DNA of 12,342 nt from positions 1 to 12,342 of the forward strand of contig NZ_CALUAK010000077.1 of assembly GCF_943914015.1 (NCBI RefSeq). The letters run 5' to 3'. This document shows, piece after piece, positions 5,311 to 12,342 of this stretch. Source of the DNA: an uncultured Corynebacterium sp. Its GTDB lineage: Bacteria > Actinomycetota > Actinomycetes > Mycobacteriales > Mycobacteriaceae. The first letter of the stretch is position 1, and each line of letters starts with the position of its first letter. Under the pieces are notes generated by a model. That model had not been told where the DNA came from and searched no databases. It saw only the letters and a program-made list of their open reading frames with translations. The translations under genes were made by a program, and so were the position numbers.

Positions 5311-6633
5311 ATGAACCCGCTCAACATTGAAATCAGTCGCCGAAAGGCTCTCGGACTCGGCGTCATGGGCGCAACCGCCCTTGGCCTTACCTCTTGCGCC
5401 GGTGGCAGCAGCACCAGTGCCAGTGGTGGCGGTGGACAGGAGGGCAGCGGCACGCTGCAGTTCTGGTCCAACCACCCTGCTAGCTCCAAGGACCTGGAAC
5501 AGCAGATGATCGATGCCTTTATGCAGGAAAATCCGGACATCCCCGTCGAGCTCGTCAGCGCTGGTGCCAACTACGAAGAGCTTGCGCAGAAGTTCAACGC
5601 CGCACTCGCCGGTGGTGACCTGCCGGATGTCATCGTCGCCTCCGACGTGACCTGGTTCAACTTCGCTTTCAACGAGGCCACCACGCCGCTTGATGACCTG
5701 TGGAAGGAAGTCGGTACCGACCCGGATAGCTACGTGGATACCCTCCGCGAGGACTACTCCTACGATGGCAAGCACTTCGGCGTGCCGTACTGCCGTTCCA
5801 CCTGCCTCATGTACTTCAACACAGACATCCTGGAGAAGGCTGGCCTTCCCACTGACCGCGGTCCGGAAACCTGGCAGGAGTTCGCTGAGTGGGCTCCGAA
5901 GCTCGTCGAGGCCAACGGCGGCAAGCCGGCCCTCGTGGTGCCGGATGGATCTAACTACCTCGACTGGTACTTCCAGGGCATGATTTGGACCTTCGGTGGC
6001 GCCTACTCCAAGGAGTGGGAGCCCACCTTCACGGATGCTAAGTCCATCGAGGCCGGCGAGTTCCTCAAGGAGATGGTGGGCAACGGCTACATCGACATCC
6101 AGACCGACCCCACCGTCCAGTTCGGTGCCGGAAACGCAGCAGGCTTGCTCGAGTCCACCGGCTCGCTGCAGGGCTTGAACAAAACCGCATCGATCCCGTT
6201 CATCACCACCTACCTGCCTGGACCTACGCCCGGTTGCCCGACTGGTGGTGCAGGTTTGGCTGTAGCCAATGGCATTTCCGATGAGCGCAAGCGTAATGCG
6301 GTTAAGTTCATCGACTTCATGACCAACGTCGAAAACACCGTGAAGTTCTCCCAGGCCACCGGCTACATGCCTGTGCGCAAGGAAGCAATTGAGCACGAGG
6401 ACGAGAAGAAGTACCTCGAGGAGAACCCCAACGCGCAGACCGCTATCAAGCAGCTCGCCGAGAACACCGCACCGCAGGACTACGCCCGCGTTTTCGTCCC
6501 CGGTGGCGGCGCTCGCATCGGTGGCGCCCTCGACCGCATCACCGTCGGCCAGGAGGATGTCACCGCAGTCTTCGAGGATCTCCAGAAGGAGACGGAGAAG
6601 ACCATCGAGCAGCAGATCACCCCGTTCCTGTAA
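5311..6633 (+). CDS. ugpB: Substrate-binding lipoprotein UgpB (glycerol-3-phosphate / glycerophosphocholine-type)
   Basis: A 440-residue extracytoplasmic solute-binding lipoprotein. The N terminus has a twin-arginine-like S9-R-R-K-A-L-G15, a hydrophobic stretch, and a lipobox L26-T-S-C29, so export by Tat and lipid anchoring are likely. A Gly/Ser-rich linker precedes the mature domain (from about residue 48). Stretches such as STGSL (282-286), CPTGGAGLAV (309-318), TGYMPVR (350-356) and QDYARVF (389-395) closely resemble M. tuberculosis UgpB from memory, and E. coli UgpB more distantly. Y88, Y352 and R402 align with ligand-contact residues of the family. L217 sits where E. coli has a Trp and M. 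tuberculosis a Leu linked to glycerophosphocholine binding, so the ligand may be a glycerophosphodiester rather than free glycerol-3-phosphate. The start is fixed by AAGGAG 7 nt upstream. ugpC follows after 24 nt. Confidence 0.9.
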   Translation: MNPLNIEISRRKALGLGVMGATALGLTSCAGGSSTSASGGGGQEGSGTLQFWSNHPASSKDLEQQMIDAFMQENPDIPVELVSAGANYEELAQKFNAALAGGDLPDVIVASDVTWFNFAFNEATTPLDDLWKEVGTDPDSYVDTLREDYSYDGKHFGVPYCRSTCLMYFNTDILEKAGLPTDRGPETWQEFAEWAPKLVEANGGKPALVVPDGSNYLDWYFQGMIWTFGGAYSKEWEPTFTDAKSIEAGEFLKEMVGNGYIDIQTDPTVQFGAGNAAGLLESTGSLQGLNKTASIPFITTYLPGPTPGCPTGGAGLAVANGISDERKRNAVKFIDFMTNVENTVKFSQATGYMPVRKEAIEHEDEKKYLEENPNAQTAIKQLAENTAPQDYARVFVPGGGARIGGALDRITVGQEDVTAVFEDLQKETEKTIEQQITPFL

Positions 6634-6657
6634 GGAACCGGAAAGGAAGAATAAGAC

Positions 6658-7815
6658 ATGGCAACCGTAGAGTTCCGCCAGGCTTCCCGGATCTATGACC
6701 CGGCGCGCCCGCCTGCAGTGAGCAGGGTGAACCTCACCATTGAGGATGGGGAATTCCTCGTCCTTGTGGGCCCGTCTGGATGTGGCAAGTCCACCACACT
6801 GCGTATGCTCGCAGGTCTTGAGCCTGTCGACGAGGGGCAGATCCTCATTGACGGCCAGGACATCACCGAGTCCCGTGCTAGGGAACGCGACGTGGCGATG
6901 GTGTTCCAGTCCTACGCTTTGTATCCGAATATGACGGCGCGACAGAACATCTCCTTTGCGCTGGAGAACCAGAAGGTGCCGAAGGACGAGATCGCCAAGC
7001 GCGTGGATTTTGCTGCGAAGATGCTGCAGCTTGAAGAATTGCTGGATAAGAAGCCGGCGGCGATGTCCGGAGGTCAGCGCCAGCGCATCGCCATGGGGCG
7101 CGCCATCGTGCGCGAGCCGAAGGTGTTCCTCATGGATGAGCCCCTCAGTAACCTCGATGCCAAGCTGCGTGTTTCCACGCGCGCCCAGATCGCTGCGCTC
7201 CAGCGCGAGTTGGGGGTCACCACCGTCTACGTCACCCACGACCAGACGGAGGCAATGACGATGGGTGATCGCGTGTGCGTGTTGAAGGACGGCATCCTGC
7301 AGCAGGTCGATGTTCCGCAGGTGCTCTACAACAACCCTGGCAACACCTTCGTCGCGCAGTTCATCGGTTCGCCGTCGATGACGCTGCTCGACGGCGTGGC
7401 CGTGGAATCCGGCCGTGCGGTCATCGGTGAGGGAAACCGGATGGATTTGAACCTTGCCCGCGAGAATGCGCTCAAGCTGAACTCTGACAGCGTCATTGTC
7501 GGTGTTCGCCCGGAGAACTGGGAAATCGTATCCATCAACGAGCAGCCGCAAGAATTCTGCCTGCCACTCGATGTCGCTATTGTCGAGCACCTCGGCGCGG
7601 AAATCTACGCCTACTGCCATGCGCACATGACGAAGGACTCACCGGTTCGCGTTCGCGGTGACATGGTCACCGTGCGTGCCGGCAAGCACGATGTCATTGA
7701 GAAGGGCGACCAGATCTGGGTCCGCCCGGTGCCGGACGGTTGTGTCTTCTTCGATCCGGAGACGGAAATCAACCTTTCCTACCTCCCGGAGCGGGAAAAC
7801 GCACCCGTGGCATAA
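6658..7815 (+). CDS. ugpC: ABC transporter ATP-binding protein UgpC (MalK-type)
   Basis: A 385-residue cytoplasmic ATPase that powers the UgpAE channel. Walker A is GPSGCGKST at 38-46, the Q-loop is in VFQSYALYP (about 84-92), the ABC signature MSGGQRQR is at 136-143, Walker B VFLMDE is at 156-161 with E161 catalytic, and the H-loop is H194 in VTHDQ. From about residue 235 to the end is a MalK-like regulatory (OB/TOBE) domain, containing GVRPE. It is close to the ~360-370 residues usual for UgpC. Some actinobacteria use one shared ATPase (MsiK) for several sugar importers; here the ATPase is inside the operon, which suggests a dedicated one. GGAAAGGAAG ends about 10 nt before the ATG and acts as ribosome-binding site. 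It is the last gene of the operon, followed by a terminator candidate. Confidence 0.93.
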   Translation: MATVEFRQASRIYDPARPPAVSRVNLTIEDGEFLVLVGPSGCGKSTTLRMLAGLEPVDEGQILIDGQDITESRARERDVAMVFQSYALYPNMTARQNISFALENQKVPKDEIAKRVDFAAKMLQLEELLDKKPAAMSGGQRQRIAMGRAIVREPKVFLMDEPLSNLDAKLRVSTRAQIAALQRELGVTTVYVTHDQTEAMTMGDRVCVLKDGILQQVDVPQVLYNNPGNTFVAQFIGSPSMTLLDGVAVESGRAVIGEGNRMDLNLARENALKLNSDSVIVGVRPENWEIVSINEQPQEFCLPLDVAIVEHLGAEIYAYCHAHMTKDSPVRVRGDMVTVRAGKHDVIEKGDQIWVRPVPDGCVFFDPETEINLSYLPERENAPVA

Positions 7816-7830
7816 CACTCTATGAACATT

Positions 7831-7873
7831 CTCACCCCCGCAGCGCCGTGTGCGTTATGGAGGTGAGGTTTTT
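7831..7873 (+). terminator. Candidate intrinsic terminator of ugpAEBC
   Basis: An outer stem CTCACC (7831-7836) pairs with GGTGAG (7862-7867). An inner CGCA (7839-7842) pairs with TGCG (7851-7854). Five T follow at 7869-7873. It begins 15 nt after the ugpC stop. The stem is interrupted, so it is weaker than the two terminators near the tRNAs, but the T-run in the right place supports it. Confidence 0.45.
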
Positions 7874-7910
7874 ACACGCGCGGCAACCGCAAAGGTGGAA
7901 GGCGGTTCCG

Positions 7911-7916
7911 TAAGGT
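7911..7916 (+). promoter_or_regulatory. Putative -10 box (TAAGGT) of the PLD/helicase gene
   Basis: TAAGGT fits TANNNT and ends 7 nt before the ATG at 7924, so the transcript would be leaderless. A 6-bp inverted repeat, AACCGC (7885-7890) with GCGGTT (7902-7907), lies just upstream and could be an operator. No Shine-Dalgarno is present immediately before the ATG. Confidence 0.45.
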
Positions 7917-7923
7917 TGGGAAC

Positions 7924-10668
7924 ATGCAAGACGAATTGATTCAGGCGGTGCGCTACGGTTTCGTCTCCGCTTCTGAACCATCGTCTTCGCCACTGAACCC
8001 CACTCTTGTCTTCAATGAGGGCGCGACGATGCTCGATGCCCTCCGACAAGAGCTCAGACAGGCGCGGTCATTTCACTTCTCCGTTGCCTTCGTCAACACC
8101 AGTGGTATTGGGGCCCTGAAGCAGCCACTGGTGGAGGCCGGGCAGCGGGCGGAAAAACAGGGCACACGCAACACGATCATTACGTCCACCTACCTCGATT
8201 TCAATGATCCCGAGGCGTTGCGGGAACTTCTGTCTCTACCCGGCGTTGACGTGTACATCCATGCCGATATTGACCGGGGTTTTCACGCCAAGGGGTACGT
8301 GTTTGAGCACACGGATGGGGTGACCACGGCGATTGTCGGCAGCAGCAACCTCACCAATAGTGCACTAGCCGGCAACGAGGAATGGAATTTCAAATTCTCC
8401 ACCACCGGAGACGGTGACGTTGCAGAACAGCTACGGGGAGCCGTCGACAAGCAAAAGAAGCGCTGTGTCCGCCTGACCGAGGACTGGATTGCAGAATACG
8501 AGAAGAGTCGCCGCAACCGGGTGATCACCGTCGAGGGGAACCAACCGCGCGTGGGGGAAAAACTCATTCCCAATGCCATGCAGGCCGCAGCACTTGAACA
8601 GATCGAGGACGTGCGCGAAGCGGGGGAGAAGCGGGCCGTGGTGATTTCCGCGACCGGCACGGGTAAAACCATTCTCGCTGCGTTCGCCATCCGGCAGGCG
8701 AACCCGAAGCGCGTGCTTTTTATTGCCCACCGGGAACAGATTCTGAAGAAGGCGCGTGCCGAATGCGAACGGGTGCTCGGGGTGAAAAAGTACGGCTTTG
8801 CGGTCGGCGGCAGGACCGACTGGGAGGCGGACTACCTCTTCGCGTCGGTGCAGACACTGTCCAGGAACCTCCACATGCTGGCCCGCTCGCGCTTCGACTA
8901 CATTGTTATCGATGAGGTGCACAAAGCCGGCGCGGACACCTACCAGAAAATCATCGATTATTTCACCCCTGGATTCCTTCTTGGCCTCACCGCGACCCCG
9001 GAGCGGACGGACGGCTTCAACATCTTTGACCTGTTCGATTACAACGTCCCCTACGAAATCCGGCTGAGGGAAGCACTCAAGCAGAAGATGCTCGTCCCGT
9101 TCCACTACTACGGCATCGCGGATACGGGGCGCGTCGACGACGTGGTCACCACCCTGCGTACCTATGGCCGTGTGGACAACGTCCATGGTCTCATTTTCAC
9201 CGCGAGCGTGGACGACGCACACAGCCTCGCCGAGGATCTGACGCGCCGGGGCATCACCGCTGTGGCGCTCAGCGGCGCAGATTCCATTGATAGAAGAGAA
9301 GAGGTTGTCGCGCAGCTGGAAAACGGCGAAATCGACTACATCGTCACCGTGGACATCTTCAACGAAGGGATCGATATTCCCTGCGTCAACCAGATCGTTC
9401 TCATGCGCGAAACACAATCACCGATTGTGTTCACCCAACAGCTGGGGCGCGGGCTGCGCAAAGCACGTGGCAAGGATCACCTGCGTGTCATCGATTTCAT
9501 CGGCAACTACAAGAACAACTACATGATTCCCATCGCGCTCATGGGCGACCAATCCCGCAACAAGGAGGCACTTAGGAGAAAGGTCATGACGGGCGAGGGC
9601 GTGCCCGTCAACTCCACTGTGAGCTTCGACCGCATCGCCACGCAACGAATCCTCGAGGCGATCTCCACAAGCACAATCGACACCATGCGGGAGATTCGCT
9701 CCGCCTACACCGACCTCACACATCGTCTGGGCAAAATTCCGCAGCTCATGGACTTCCTCCGCTTCGAGACGATGGACCCCGATGTGGTTGTTCGGCGGAA
9801 GAACTACTGGTCGCTCCTTCACCAGTTCCGCGCTGTTGAGCGCGCGCCCATGGAAGCAGAAGACCACTTTCTCACCTTCATGTCGCGGGAGCTTCTCGAC
9901 GCCATCCGTCCCCAGGAGCTGAGCATAGTGCAGGCGCTCGTCGCGGACCCCGCCACCGGCGTGGACCCCGCAGTAATGATCGCCGACCCGACGGTGCGCA
10001 GAAACGTTTTCCGTGTGCTTACCCTACAGTTCTATTCCGCTAAGCAGTTCGGTGCGAGCTTCGGCACAATTCCGCTCATCCGGGAGGAGGGAGGACGCTG
10101 GTACCTCACCGACAGCTTCCGTGGCCTGTACAGCGCATACTCCCCAGAAATGGACCCGGCACAGTCGTTCCGTGCCCACGTGGATGACCTTCTTTCCACT
10201 GGCCTCGCCCTGTGCCGGCAGCGTGGGACGGAAGGCGGTGACCTTGTCATCGGCCATCAGTACACGCGGCGCCAGGTATGCCGGATGCTTGGCTGGGACA
10301 GCAACCAAGAAGGCGTGATCAATGGGTACAAGGTGGATACCGCGACATCCACGTGCCCGATCTTTGTCACCTACGACGGGGACATGTACAACGATCACTT
10401 CAAGGACAACGATGTCCTGCACTGGTATTCGCGGTTAAACAGAACACTTTCCTCCACAGAGATTCAGCGCATCCTTCAGCCGGAGGTCAAGCACCATCTG
10501 TTTGTGAAGAAGAGTGAACAGGAGGGATCGAAGTTCTACTATCTGGGGAGAGTCGATCCGCACGATCCGCACAACGCCAGCCATAACGATAAGCCGGTGG
10601 TCACCATGGATCTTGTGCTCCGCTCACCGGTGGAGGATTCCCTCTACCGGCACCTGTCCGCCATTTAG
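7924..10668 (+). CDS. PLD-nuclease / superfamily 2 helicase fusion protein (DUF3427-type architecture)
   Basis: A 914-residue protein in three parts. Residues about 25-190 form a phospholipase D-like domain with one HKD-type motif: H121-x-K123, then G139-S-S-N142. The usual Asp after the Lys is not at the standard spacing. Residues about 215-560 are an SF2 (DEAD/DEAH, ResIII-like) helicase: Walker A SATGTGKT at 242-249, DEVH at 330-333, motif III LTATPER at 355-361, motif VI QQLGRGLRKARG at 505-516. The remaining ~350 residues match the place and general look of DUF3427, which often ends such proteins. The family is expected to remodel and possibly cut nucleic acid in the cytoplasm; its true substrate is unknown. 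A leaderless ATG start is favoured by TAAGGT 7 nt upstream. It follows the ugp operon after 108 bp, and a sugar kinase gene starts 13 bp downstream. Base use resembles its neighbours, so recent transfer is not evident. Confidence 0.87.
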   Translation: MQDELIQAVRYGFVSASEPSSSPLNPTLVFNEGATMLDALRQELRQARSFHFSVAFVNTSGIGALKQPLVEAGQRAEKQGTRNTIITSTYLDFNDPEALRELLSLPGVDVYIHADIDRGFHAKGYVFEHTDGVTTAIVGSSNLTNSALAGNEEWNFKFSTTGDGDVAEQLRGAVDKQKKRCVRLTEDWIAEYEKSRRNRVITVEGNQPRVGEKLIPNAMQAAALEQIEDVREAGEKRAVVISATGTGKTILAAFAIRQANPKRVLFIAHREQILKKARAECERVLGVKKYGFAVGGRTDWEADYLFASVQTLSRNLHMLARSRFDYIVIDEVHKAGADTYQKIIDYFTPGFLLGLTATPERTDGFNIFDLFDYNVPYEIRLREALKQKMLVPFHYYGIADTGRVDDVVTTLRTYGRVDNVHGLIFTASVDDAHSLAEDLTRRGITAVALSGADSIDRREEVVAQLENGEIDYIVTVDIFNEGIDIPCVNQIVLMRETQSPIVFTQQLGRGLRKARGKDHLRVIDFIGNYKNNYMIPIALMGDQSRNKEALRRKVMTGEGVPVNSTVSFDRIATQRILEAISTSTIDTMREIRSAYTDLTHRLGKIPQLMDFLRFETMDPDVVVRRKNYWSLLHQFRAVERAPMEAEDHFLTFMSRELLDAIRPQELSIVQALVADPATGVDPAVMIADPTVRRNVFRVLTLQFYSAKQFGASFGTIPLIREEGGRWYLTDSFRGLYSAYSPEMDPAQSFRAHVDDLLSTGLALCRQRGTEGGDLVIGHQYTRRQVCRMLGWDSNQEGVINGYKVDTATSTCPIFVTYDGDMYNDHFKDNDVLHWYSRLNRTLSSTEIQRILQPEVKHHLFVKKSEQEGSKFYYLGRVDPHDPHNASHNDKPVVTMDLVLRSPVEDSLYRHLSAI

Positions 10669-10681
10669 AAAGACCCGTCCC

Positions 10682-11878
10682 ATGACCGTCTACGCCATTG
10701 ACTTTGGTACATCCGGTGCCAAGCGCTCCGACGGGCGCACCGTCGAGTACCCCACCCAATACCCGGCACCAGGCCATGTTGAGCAGCATCCCTCCGATTG
10801 GTTCCATGCGTTTGAGAAGCTCTTCGTCCCCGATGCCGAGGCCATGGTGCTCACCGGTCAGATGCAGGACCTCATTTACCTGGATAGAGACGATGACACG
10901 GCGGTGCTGTATTCGGATACGCGCTCACGCGTGCCCGCTATCGATGGCTGGGAGGACATCTCCGGCAATCTCCAAGGGCCGACATCGAACGTGGCGATGA
11001 TGTACACCCTTGGGTCGGGGCGAGTCGTGTTCTCGCCTTCTGGCTACATCGCCCATCGTCTCGGGCTTGGCGAGTACGTGGATCCCACGACTGCGTCCAC
11101 CACGGGCTTTTTGGATCTGCGCACCCGCATGTGGTCCGACACCGTGTGCTCGGCTATCGGTGTCGATGCCGATAGACACCTGCCCACCATCGCCGAGGGG
11201 AAAATCGGCACGTACAAGGGCGTGGACATCATCCTCGCGCCGGGTGACGCTGCGACAACCGCCCTGGGAATCGGCACCGAACACATCTACCTGGGAACCA
11301 CCGGCTGGCACGCTCAGATCACACAGGCGGTGGCTGAGCACCGCGCGGAGAAGCACACGCTCGCCCTGGGGGACGATCGTTTCCTCAGCATTGCCGCCAT
11401 CCAGGCTGCTGGCTCCGCCCGCGATGAAGCGCTGCGCCTGTTTCCTGTCGATGGGTCACTTCCCGCAGGACCCTCGGGTGTCGTGGCACTCCCGACGTTC
11501 TTCGGGGAGCGCTATCCCCGGCGCGTGGAAACCCCCGGTGCGGCGTTTCTCGGTGTCACACCCCAGACAACAACCGCGCACCTGCATAAAGCCATCTTGG
11601 AGGGCGTGTGCATAGCGCTCAGCTTTGACGTGGACCCCACCGGGGAGCCTCTGGCCGCCGTGGGCGGATGCACACGTTCGCCCGAATGGATGCAGATCCT
11701 CGCGGATGTCACCGGCAGAACCATTGAGGTCCTGCCTGATTTCGATGCCGGCACCGTCGGTGCCCTGCGGTTTGCCGGTGTAGACATCCCGACACCCGCT
11801 CCCTCAGCCGTCTACCACCCGCAGTCCTCATACGAGGACGAAAAGGCGCGCTTCATGGCCGTTCTCGGCATCCTCTAG
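10682..11878 (+). CDS. Short FGGY-family carbohydrate kinase (xylulokinase/gluconokinase-like)
   Basis: A 398-residue sugar kinase, clearly shorter than the 480-520 residues usual in the FGGY family. The first phosphate-binding motif is D7-F-G-T-S-G-A-K14. The segment PGHVEQHPSDW (30-40) matches the family's P-G-x-x-E-Q-x-P-x-x-W. GQMQDLIYLD (59-68) resembles the GQMHG strand of xylulokinases. PGDAATTALG (187-196) holds the probable catalytic base D189. LGTTGW is at 204-209, GERYP at 275-279, and the second ATP motif is VGGCTRSPEW (327-336). The first beta-hairpin after residue 14 is cut short, and loops elsewhere look compact. It phosphorylates a sugar or polyol with ATP; the substrate is not readable, although glycerol or a pentulose is possible. 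ATG 10682 is chosen because MTVYAIDFGTS is the natural N terminus; an upstream in-frame ATG at 10514 lies inside the helicase gene. The 13-nt gap to the helicase gene suggests co-transcription. Confidence 0.83.
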   Translation: MTVYAIDFGTSGAKRSDGRTVEYPTQYPAPGHVEQHPSDWFHAFEKLFVPDAEAMVLTGQMQDLIYLDRDDDTAVLYSDTRSRVPAIDGWEDISGNLQGPTSNVAMMYTLGSGRVVFSPSGYIAHRLGLGEYVDPTTASTTGFLDLRTRMWSDTVCSAIGVDADRHLPTIAEGKIGTYKGVDIILAPGDAATTALGIGTEHIYLGTTGWHAQITQAVAEHRAEKHTLALGDDRFLSIAAIQAAGSARDEALRLFPVDGSLPAGPSGVVALPTFFGERYPRRVETPGAAFLGVTPQTTTAHLHKAILEGVCIALSFDVDPTGEPLAAVGGCTRSPEWMQILADVTGRTIEVLPDFDAGTVGALRFAGVDIPTPAPSAVYHPQSSYEDEKARFMAVLGIL

Positions 11879-11935
11879 CAGCAGCACGTGGGCAACGCAG
11901 GGCGCGCTGGGGCACGATGGGCAAGGTGGACCTAG

Positions 11936-12342
11936 CTACCGCACGTTCTCAGCGATGAATGTCTTCACGGCCTCCGCGTCATTCGGCATATCCGTGACGT
12001 GGCGCTCGCCCGACTCGATGTCGCGGAACCGCTCGGGTACCTCCGGGTTCTTTCCGATCGCCTCGTGGATTGTTTCGGCGAACTTGACCGGTAGCGCCGT
12101 CTCCAGGCACACCACAGGGCCGGTGACCGTGCCGTCTGCCAGCAGCGTTTCGGCAACGTGGATGCCGTCTGCGGTGTGCGGGTCCACGAGCTGGTCGTGA
12201 TCGGCGTGGAGGCGCGCGATGGTGGCCAGGCGGTCGGCGTGAGTGGAGGAACCGGAGACGAACCCGAACTCGCCGGAGACGCGGGCCATCTCGTCGTCGG
12301 AAAGCGTAAACGAGGGGGCGTTGGAGCCGAACAGTTCCGCGG
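11936..12342 (-). CDS. thrC: Threonine synthase, C-terminal ~134 residues; 5' end outside window
   Basis: The minus-strand frame is open from the right edge to a TAG at 11938-11936 and encodes the last ~134 residues. GEFGFVSGSSTHADRLATI and VCLETALPVKFAETI are the landmarks; the latter is characteristic of the C-terminal part of the long (~480-residue) bacterial and yeast type of threonine synthase. This PLP-dependent fold-type II enzyme converts O-phospho-L-homoserine to threonine plus phosphate in the cytoplasm. The PLP-binding lysine lies in the missing N-terminal part. The gene converges on the FGGY kinase gene with a 57-bp gap, in which I see no clear terminator. Assignment rests on recall of the family's C-terminal motif, not on a search. 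Confidence 0.83.
   Translation of the reverse strand, partial: AELFGSNAPSFTLSDDEMARVSGEFGFVSGSSTHADRLATIARLHADHDQLVDPHTADGIHVAETLLADGTVTGPVVCLETALPVKFAETIHEAIGKNPEVPERFRDIESGERHVTDMPNDAEAVKTFIAENVR

Noticed and set aside
5293..7626. Long minus-strand open frame (777 codons) opposite ugpB and ugpC
   Set aside because: It is fully antisense to two well-supported genes, its product is rich in His, Arg, Val and Leu without any family motif, and there is no ribosome-binding site. High G+C coding DNA commonly leaves such antisense frames open.
8431..9417. Minus-strand open frame of 328 codons opposite the helicase gene
   Set aside because: It lies entirely within the helicase coding region, has no recognisable motif and no start signals.
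10514..10681. 56-residue upstream extension of the FGGY kinase
   Set aside because: It overlaps the helicase gene in another frame. The kinase fold begins directly at MTVYAIDFGTS.
1..12342. CRISPR array, insertion sequence or prophage
   Set aside because: No regularly spaced identical repeats, no transposase or integrase motifs and no flanking duplications were seen. Attachment of an element to the tRNA genes is not evident either, since no repeat of their 3' ends was noticed downstream.

Overview
The window reads as chromosomal DNA of a Corynebacterium or close relative (order Mycobacteriales). The grounds are a fairly high G+C content, G/C-rich third codon positions, a GltX that reads like corynebacterial GltX from memory, a ugpAEBC transporter whose binding protein resembles Mycobacterium tuberculosis UgpB, and start codons placed right behind -10-like hexamers (leaderless transcripts). 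I see no phage, insertion sequence, CRISPR array or integron. All family calls come from reading motifs, not from a database search.

Layout. At the left edge is the 5' part of an isochorismate synthase-like gene on the minus strand. It is separated by only 33 bp from the divergent gltX (plus). Downstream of gltX come a hairpin, a tRNA promoter, tRNA-Gln(CTG), tRNA-Glu(CTC) and a strong intrinsic terminator. Next is a minus-strand gene for a 66-residue acidic, amphipathic, helix-prone protein (possible PorH-like channel peptide) with its own terminator. A 486-bp gene-free divergent region follows, holding G-rich TGGGGG repeats and a LacI-type operator candidate. It leads into ugpA-ugpE-ugpB-ugpC (plus), an importer for glycerol-3-phosphate and/or glycerophosphodiesters. 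A terminator candidate ends that operon. Then come a 914-residue PLD-nuclease/SF2-helicase/C-terminal-domain fusion and, 13 bp later, a short FGGY-type sugar kinase. The right edge holds the 3' part of a convergent threonine synthase gene (minus).

How the parts fit. GltX sits beside the genes of both tRNAs that a non-discriminating GluRS charges. The tRNA-Gln carries the U1-A72 pair recognised by the GatCAB amidotransferase, so the block looks like a small Glu/Gln-tRNA module. UgpB (Tat-like lipoprotein), UgpA/UgpE (membrane channel) and UgpC (ATPase) form a complete ABC importer. The helicase/kinase pair has no functional link that I can read from sequence. The helicase fusion is the best candidate for under-described biology; a nucleic-acid repair or defence role is only an inference.
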